Assembly (NCBI GenBank): GCA_028678445.1
Contig: JAJRDJ010000036.1
Span: 1 to 9,930 of the forward strand
Direction: 5' to 3'
DNA: 9,930 nt
Origin: Methylococcaceae bacterium
GTDB taxonomy: Bacteria > Pseudomonadota > Gammaproteobacteria > Methylococcales > Methylococcaceae
Below are positions 6,775 through 9,930 of this stretch, in pieces. The notes under the pieces were generated by a model. It searched no databases and was not told where the DNA came from. It was given only the letters and a program-made list of their open reading frames with translations. The translations under genes were made by a program, and so were the position numbers. Numbering within the stretch: position 1 is the stretch's first letter; each line of letters starts with the position of its first letter.

Positions 6775-7011
6775 TCAATGACAACTCATACAGGCGGTGT
6801 CGGTTTCGCCGTTGCCCTGGCCATTGTTGACGACGCGGTGGGAGGCGCGCATGAGAGCAATACGCATAGCGCCGGTCAGCGCCATGCCGATGCCCAGGCG
6901 CGTGGAGATGGCGGGCACGAGGATCAGTGAGGCAAACGCCAGCCCCGTCCCAAGAAGCATGGCCCCGGAAGGGGTCAGTTGTCCAGCGGTGGAAGTTTGA
7001 TTTGCAACCAT
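6775..7011 (-). CDS. Small membrane protein of unknown function ending in CxxCH
   Basis: A 78-residue protein from ATG 7011, chosen because GAGG lies eight bases upstream. An in-frame ATG at 7086 would add 25 residues (MAQILLCYGDVFTSFHNN onward) and a TTG at 7206 still more; these are less likely. A hydrophobic stretch at about 15-52 (GAMLLGTGLAFASLILVPAI, then ISTRLGIGMALTGAMRIALM) could form one or two membrane helices. The C-terminus is hydrophilic and ends exactly in ACMSCH, a CxxCH motif. In a secreted domain CxxCH would bind heme c, but here it sits on the last five residues of a tiny protein, so copper or zinc binding is as likely. It is the first gene of the minus-strand small-protein string. 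Family not recognised. Confidence 0.6.
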   Translation of the reverse strand: MVANQTSTAGQLTPSGAMLLGTGLAFASLILVPAISTRLGIGMALTGAMRIALMRASHRVVNNGQGNGETDTACMSCH

Positions 7012-7411
7012 ATGGAATGCCTCGCAGAAAAAGTTGTTGTGGAACGAAGTGAATACGTCGCCATAACAAAGCAAAATTTGCGCCATGGTCCCTTCGTCGC
7101 GCACCGCGCGGCCTGGCGGAGTTTTCCCGGATGAGGGTGATGCCGGAGGTGTGGCAAATCCCTTGGGAAAGTGTGGCATTTGCCGCAGTTTAGGGGGTGG
7201 CTGCAATTAAATATTAAAGCTGACGAGTCGCTGTATTTCGGGGGATGAGCCCGGTGCATGGCCTGTGGCAACAAGTGACACCTACCCGACGGGTTCAGCC
7301 CAAAGTAGCCCGCATGCCTGGCGCGGAGTAGATGAAAACTGTTGGCGCGACGGAGCTCGCACCAATACATTCACGCCGGAAATTACCCCATATCTGGCAC
7401 GAATTTCCTCC
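7012..7411. other. 400-bp intergenic region between ubiA and the small-protein string
   Basis: No gene is convincing here; frames crossing it look like low-complexity shadows. An AT-rich patch at about 7204-7217 (minus strand CTTTAATATTTAATTG) stands out in GC-rich surroundings and could hold the -10 region of the promoter for the gene starting at 7011; no clear -35 element is seen. Just after the ubiA stop, a 7-bp inverted repeat GGAAATT/AATTTCC (7378-7384 and 7402-7408, 17-base loop) is too weak and T-poor to call a terminator. Confidence 0.35.
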
Positions 7412-8296
7412 TCAAGACAGCAGATAATCCGCCGCAATGCCGGCAAATATCATGGCGCCGAACCAGTGGTTGTTGAGGAAAGCCCGAAAGCACGCCGGTT
7501 TTTCGCGATGGCGGATCAGCCACTGCTGATAGATGAACAGCCCGGCACCGGCGGCTAGCCCCAGCCAGAACCAGCCCCCCAATCCCGCTGTTTGTCCCGC
7601 CTTGACGAGGATCAGCAGCATCGATAATTGCAGGATGCCGATGATCAGGCGGTCATGCCGGCCGAAGAGGATGGCGGTGGATTTCACGCCGATCTTCAGG
7701 TCATCGTCGCGGTCCACCATCGCGTACATGGTGTCGTAAATCAGCGCCCACAGGATGGTCGCGGCATAGAGTTCCCAGGCCACCCAGGGTATGCCGCCGG
7801 TTTCGGCGGCAAAACTCATCGGCACCGCCCAGCCAAAAGCGATGCCGAGGTAACCTTGCGGCAGATGCGTGTAACGTTTGGTAAAGGGATAACTGCCCGC
7901 CAGAAACGCGCCGGGCACGGATAGCGCGATGGTCAGGGGATTGAGCAGCAGCACCAGAGCAAAGGCGGTGAGGCACAAGACCACGAACAGCCATAGCGCC
8001 TCGCGGTGGCTGACTTCCCCGGCGGCAATCGGTCTTAGCCGCGTGCGTTCGACGTGCGGGTCGAAGTCGCGGTCGGCGTAGTCGTTGATAACGCAACCGG
8101 CCGCCCGCATCAGGAGGGTGCCCAGCACGATGACCGTGACGACCCGCGCATCCGGGTGTCCCTGTCCGGCAATCCACAAGGCCCAGAGTCCAGGCCACAG
8201 CAACAGGAAAATGCCGATGGGCTTGTCGAACCGCATCAGGCGCCAATAGGCGTCGAGCTTGCGGGGGAGGGCGGGAGTGCCGTTGACAGGCATCAT
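7412..8296 (-). CDS. ubiA: 4-hydroxybenzoate polyprenyltransferase UbiA
   Basis: A 294-residue integral membrane prenyltransferase that attaches the polyprenyl side chain to 4-hydroxybenzoate in ubiquinone synthesis. The length is normal for the family (E. coli about 290). Both Mg-diphosphate motifs are present: N71-D72-xx-D75-xxx-D79 (NDYADRDFD) and YDTMYAMVDRDDD with Asp188 and Asp195. The N-terminal RFDKPIGIFLLLWP (about 22-35) is characteristic. Eight or nine membrane helices are expected. The ATG at 8296 follows GAGGT six bases upstream and overlaps the ubiC stop (ATGA), so the pair is translationally coupled and the UbiC product feeds directly into this step. A decayed second copy lies at 1030-1404 in the same orientation. 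Confidence 0.97.
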   Translation of the reverse strand: MMPVNGTPALPRKLDAYWRLMRFDKPIGIFLLLWPGLWALWIAGQGHPDARVVTVIVLGTLLMRAAGCVINDYADRDFDPHVERTRLRPIAAGEVSHREALWLFVVLCLTAFALVLLLNPLTIALSVPGAFLAGSYPFTKRYTHLPQGYLGIAFGWAVPMSFAAETGGIPWVAWELYAATILWALIYDTMYAMVDRDDDLKIGVKSTAILFGRHDRLIIGILQLSMLLILVKAGQTAGLGGWFWLGLAAGAGLFIYQQWLIRHREKPACFRAFLNNHWFGAMIFAGIAADYLLS

Positions 8297-8883
8297 GAGT
8301 CGACCTCATGGAGGAATAACGGTGGCAAAAAGAATTCCGCCACCAGCAGTATGTGGCCGGAGCCGAGGGAGTAGAGCGAACGGCGGCCCCAAAGATTCTG
8401 CCCGATGGGATGACTGTCCTGGCTGGCGCCGCTGGGACGCGCCCGCCAGTTGTCTGCATCGATCCGGGCTACTTCCAGCTTCAGGCGCCGCAGGCGCGGG
8501 TCGGTAAAGAGAACATGTCCGAGTGGCCGTGTGCCGAGGTTCGCCAGCCGGCGGTCGGCCCCGTGCAGCGTTTTGGCCGGGATCACGCTGCGCGCCAGAA
8601 CTAGGGGTTGGTCCCCACTTTGGAGGGCGACTTCCCGCACCACGGCGCGTTGTCCCGAGCGCAATTTCAGGGCCCGTGACTCCTCCGCGTAGGGTTTTTG
8701 CCAGGATTGGCTCAACAGGACGATGTGGAAGGAATCGCCACACAGCCGGCGTAACCGCTGGGTCAGTGAACCCCGCTCGAACAGCCAGGAGGCGATGATG
8801 GGTGGGGGAATCCGCGACACTCTGCCGTGGTGGACTTGCTGCCAGCGGGGTGGCAGGTTGAAAAGCTGACTGCGAGATTTCAA
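8293..8883 (-). CDS. ubiC: Chorismate lyase UbiC (chorismate--pyruvate lyase)
   Basis: A 196-residue cytosolic enzyme that removes pyruvate from chorismate to give 4-hydroxybenzoate, the first committed step of ubiquinone synthesis. Family landmarks are GSLTQRL (about 38-44), VVREV with Arg83 (active-site Arg76 of E. coli), ARSVIPAKTL, RPLGHVLF with Leu121, and LLVAEFFLP with Glu183 (E. coli Glu155). It is about 30 residues longer than the E. coli enzyme, partly through a loop at about 145-165. The start is TTG at 8883: an in-frame TAA lies a few codons upstream, no ATG is available, and AGGGA sits nine bases before the TTG. GTG at codon 22 is a weaker alternative. Its stop overlaps the ubiA start. 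Confidence 0.93.
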   Translation of the reverse strand: MKSRSQLFNLPPRWQQVHHGRVSRIPPPIIASWLFERGSLTQRLRRLCGDSFHIVLLSQSWQKPYAEESRALKLRSGQRAVVREVALQSGDQPLVLARSVIPAKTLHGADRRLANLGTRPLGHVLFTDPRLRRLKLEVARIDADNWRARPSGASQDSHPIGQNLWGRRSLYSLGSGHILLVAEFFLPPLFLHEVDS

Positions 8884-9040
8884 ACGAGGAGGTCCCTGAA
8901 ATTATGTGATTCTAGCAAATGCGACCGGCAGACTACGCTGTAGTCGGGGCTCCAAGAGTGCCGGGGCTGTGTGTTCTTTAGCCAGGAAGTCACCCGGTGT
9001 TATGCTTCGCGCTTCGTTCACGGGAGACTAGGAGAGGCAC
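8884..9040. promoter_or_regulatory. Divergent ubiC / ypfJ promoter region with a palindrome
   Basis: These 157 bp separate two divergent genes, so both promoters should lie here. A perfect interrupted palindrome GACTAC-GCT-GTAGTC spans 8931-8945, about 50 bp upstream of the ubiC start, and could be an operator or a small hairpin. Toward ypfJ, TATGCT at about 9001-9006 could serve as a -10 box; no convincing -35 is seen. The ypfJ ribosome site AGGAGAG ends a few bases before its ATG. Confidence 0.4.
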
Positions 9041-9907
9041 ATGTTATTTCGTCGCGGACGTGAAAGTGACAATGTAGAGGACCGCCGGGGCCAGAGTCCG
9101 CGCGGAGGATTTCTTGGCGGTGGCCGGGGCATAGGCATAGGCACGTTGCTGTTACTGCTGGCGGGCGCCTACTTCGGTATCGATCCGCGCATTATCCTGA
9201 CTCTGGTAGGCGGAGCGGGTCAACCGCAGCAGACTTCAGCACCGGCGCAAAAACCGCCGGCGGACGATGCCCAGTCCCGTTTCGTGTCCATGGTCCTGGC
9301 GGATACCGAAGACACCTGGACCGAATTGTTCAAACGCGCCGGGCTCAGGTACCAGGACCCGAAACTGGTGTTGTTCAGCGGGGCGACCCCGACACCCTGC
9401 GGGATGGGCCAAAGCGCCATGGGTCCGTTTTACTGTCCACCCGATCAAAAAGTCTACATCGATCTCCGGTTTTATGATGACCTGAAACGGCGATTTGGCG
9501 CACCCGGCGACTTTGCCCAGGCTTATGTGGTGGCCCACGAGATTGGCCATCACGTCCAGAACCTGCTCGGGATTGCCGACAAGGTCTCGGCGGCGCAACG
9601 ACGGATGGGACAGGCCGAGGCCAATCAGCTCTCGGTCCGGATGGAATTGCAGGCGGATTGCCTGGCAGGCGTCTGGGCTAATCATGCCCACCAGACGCGG
9701 CAGATACTCGAACAGGGGGATGTCGAGGAAGGCTTGCGGGCGGCCAGCGCCATCGGGGACGACCAGATACAGAGGCGCACGCAGGGCTATGTCGTGCCGG
9801 ATGGCTTCACCCATGGCACTTCCGCACAGCGGGTCGAATGGTTCAGGCGCGGCCTCTCGATGGGTGACATGAATGCCTGCGATACCTTCAGCTCGAACCG
9901 GATCTGA
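9041..9907 (+). CDS. ypfJ: Neutral zinc metallopeptidase, YpfJ/KPN_00809 family
   Basis: A 288-residue predicted membrane-anchored zinc metallopeptidase, the same length as E. coli YpfJ. The N-terminus is polar and Arg/Gly-rich, followed by one membrane helix (about 31-55, GIGIGTLLLLLAGAYFGIDP) and a Pro/Gln linker. The catalytic domain carries HEIGHH (166-171), with His166 and His170 as zinc ligands and Glu167 as the catalytic base. MELQADC (201-207) likely supplies the third ligand through Glu203. Paired Cys 120/132 and 207/280 may form disulfides if the domain is periplasmic. The ATG at 9041 has an excellent AGGAG ribosome site. It is transcribed alone, divergent from ubiC. The physiological substrate of the family is not known to me. 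Confidence 0.95.
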   Translation: MLFRRGRESDNVEDRRGQSPRGGFLGGGRGIGIGTLLLLLAGAYFGIDPRIILTLVGGAGQPQQTSAPAQKPPADDAQSRFVSMVLADTEDTWTELFKRAGLRYQDPKLVLFSGATPTPCGMGQSAMGPFYCPPDQKVYIDLRFYDDLKRRFGAPGDFAQAYVVAHEIGHHVQNLLGIADKVSAAQRRMGQAEANQLSVRMELQADCLAGVWANHAHQTRQILEQGDVEEGLRAASAIGDDQIQRRTQGYVVPDGFTHGTSAQRVEWFRRGLSMGDMNACDTFSSNRI

Positions 9908-9930
9908 TGCCGGGAAAAGCGCGGCGGGGC

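Noticed and set aside
6587..7069. 160-codon minus-strand frame containing the Cys-rich mini-ORF at its end
   Set aside because: Most of it overlaps the better-supported 78-residue gene in another frame and has shadow-like Arg/His/Pro composition. Only the last 25 codons look protein-like.
7378..7408. GGAAATT/AATTTCC inverted repeat after ubiA as a terminator
   Set aside because: The stem is seven AT-rich pairs with a 17-base loop and no T-run on the minus strand, so it is unlikely to terminate transcription.
9910..9922. 13-mer CCGGGAAAAGCGC shared with 995-1007 as a possible repeat or attachment site
   Set aside because: The match does not extend on either side and lies in simple GC-rich spacer sequence. 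It is too short to support an attachment site.

Overview
The window looks like part of a GC-rich gammaproteobacterial chromosome. The evidence is an overlapping ubiC-ubiA pair (the first two committed steps of ubiquinone synthesis), a YpfJ-type zinc metallopeptidase, and copper-handling genes of the sort common in respiratory Gammaproteobacteria. I cannot name the genus from sequence alone. I see no tRNA, rRNA, CRISPR array, integrase or transposase.

Layout. Positions 1-906 hold the 3' part of a secreted-looking protein of unknown function with a Cys/His-rich tail. It converges on 1030-1404, a decayed second copy of ubiA that has lost its N-terminus and 157 internal codons. From 1447 to 2706 a plus-strand gene encodes a TauE/SafE-type membrane protein fused to a C-terminal cupredoxin-like domain. 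It converges on copA (2898-5360, minus), a Cu(I) P1B-type ATPase. Upstream of copA, also on the minus strand, lies a string of small genes and gene remnants: a possible 46-residue ORF, a small metal-associated-domain (HMA-like) reading frame interrupted by an amber codon, a Met/His-rich one-helix membrane protein, a Cys-rich mini-ORF, and a 78-residue membrane protein ending in CxxCH. Positions 7412-8883 hold intact ubiA and ubiC (minus). A divergent intergenic region leads to ypfJ (9041-9907, plus).

How it fits together. The centre (about 1.4-7.0 kb) reads as a copper transport and trafficking cassette: a Cu(I)-exporting or oxidase-loading ATPase, a membrane protein with a soluble Cys/Met copper-type site, and small Met/His/Cys-rich membrane proteins that could bind or pass on copper. 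The cassette is flanked by two same-orientation copies of ubiA, one intact and one decayed. This suggests it arrived or was rearranged by an event that duplicated ubiA. The ubiC-ubiA pair converts chorismate to 4-hydroxybenzoate and then prenylates it at the membrane; only the 7412-8883 copy can do this.

The most unusual points are the ubiA remnant with a microhomology-bounded in-frame deletion, the amber-interrupted HMA-like gene that aligns with the N-terminus of the neighbouring CopA, and the replacement of the P1B signature HP dipeptide by HF in CopA. I did not find a clearly new multi-gene system; the small-protein copper cassette is the best candidate for one.
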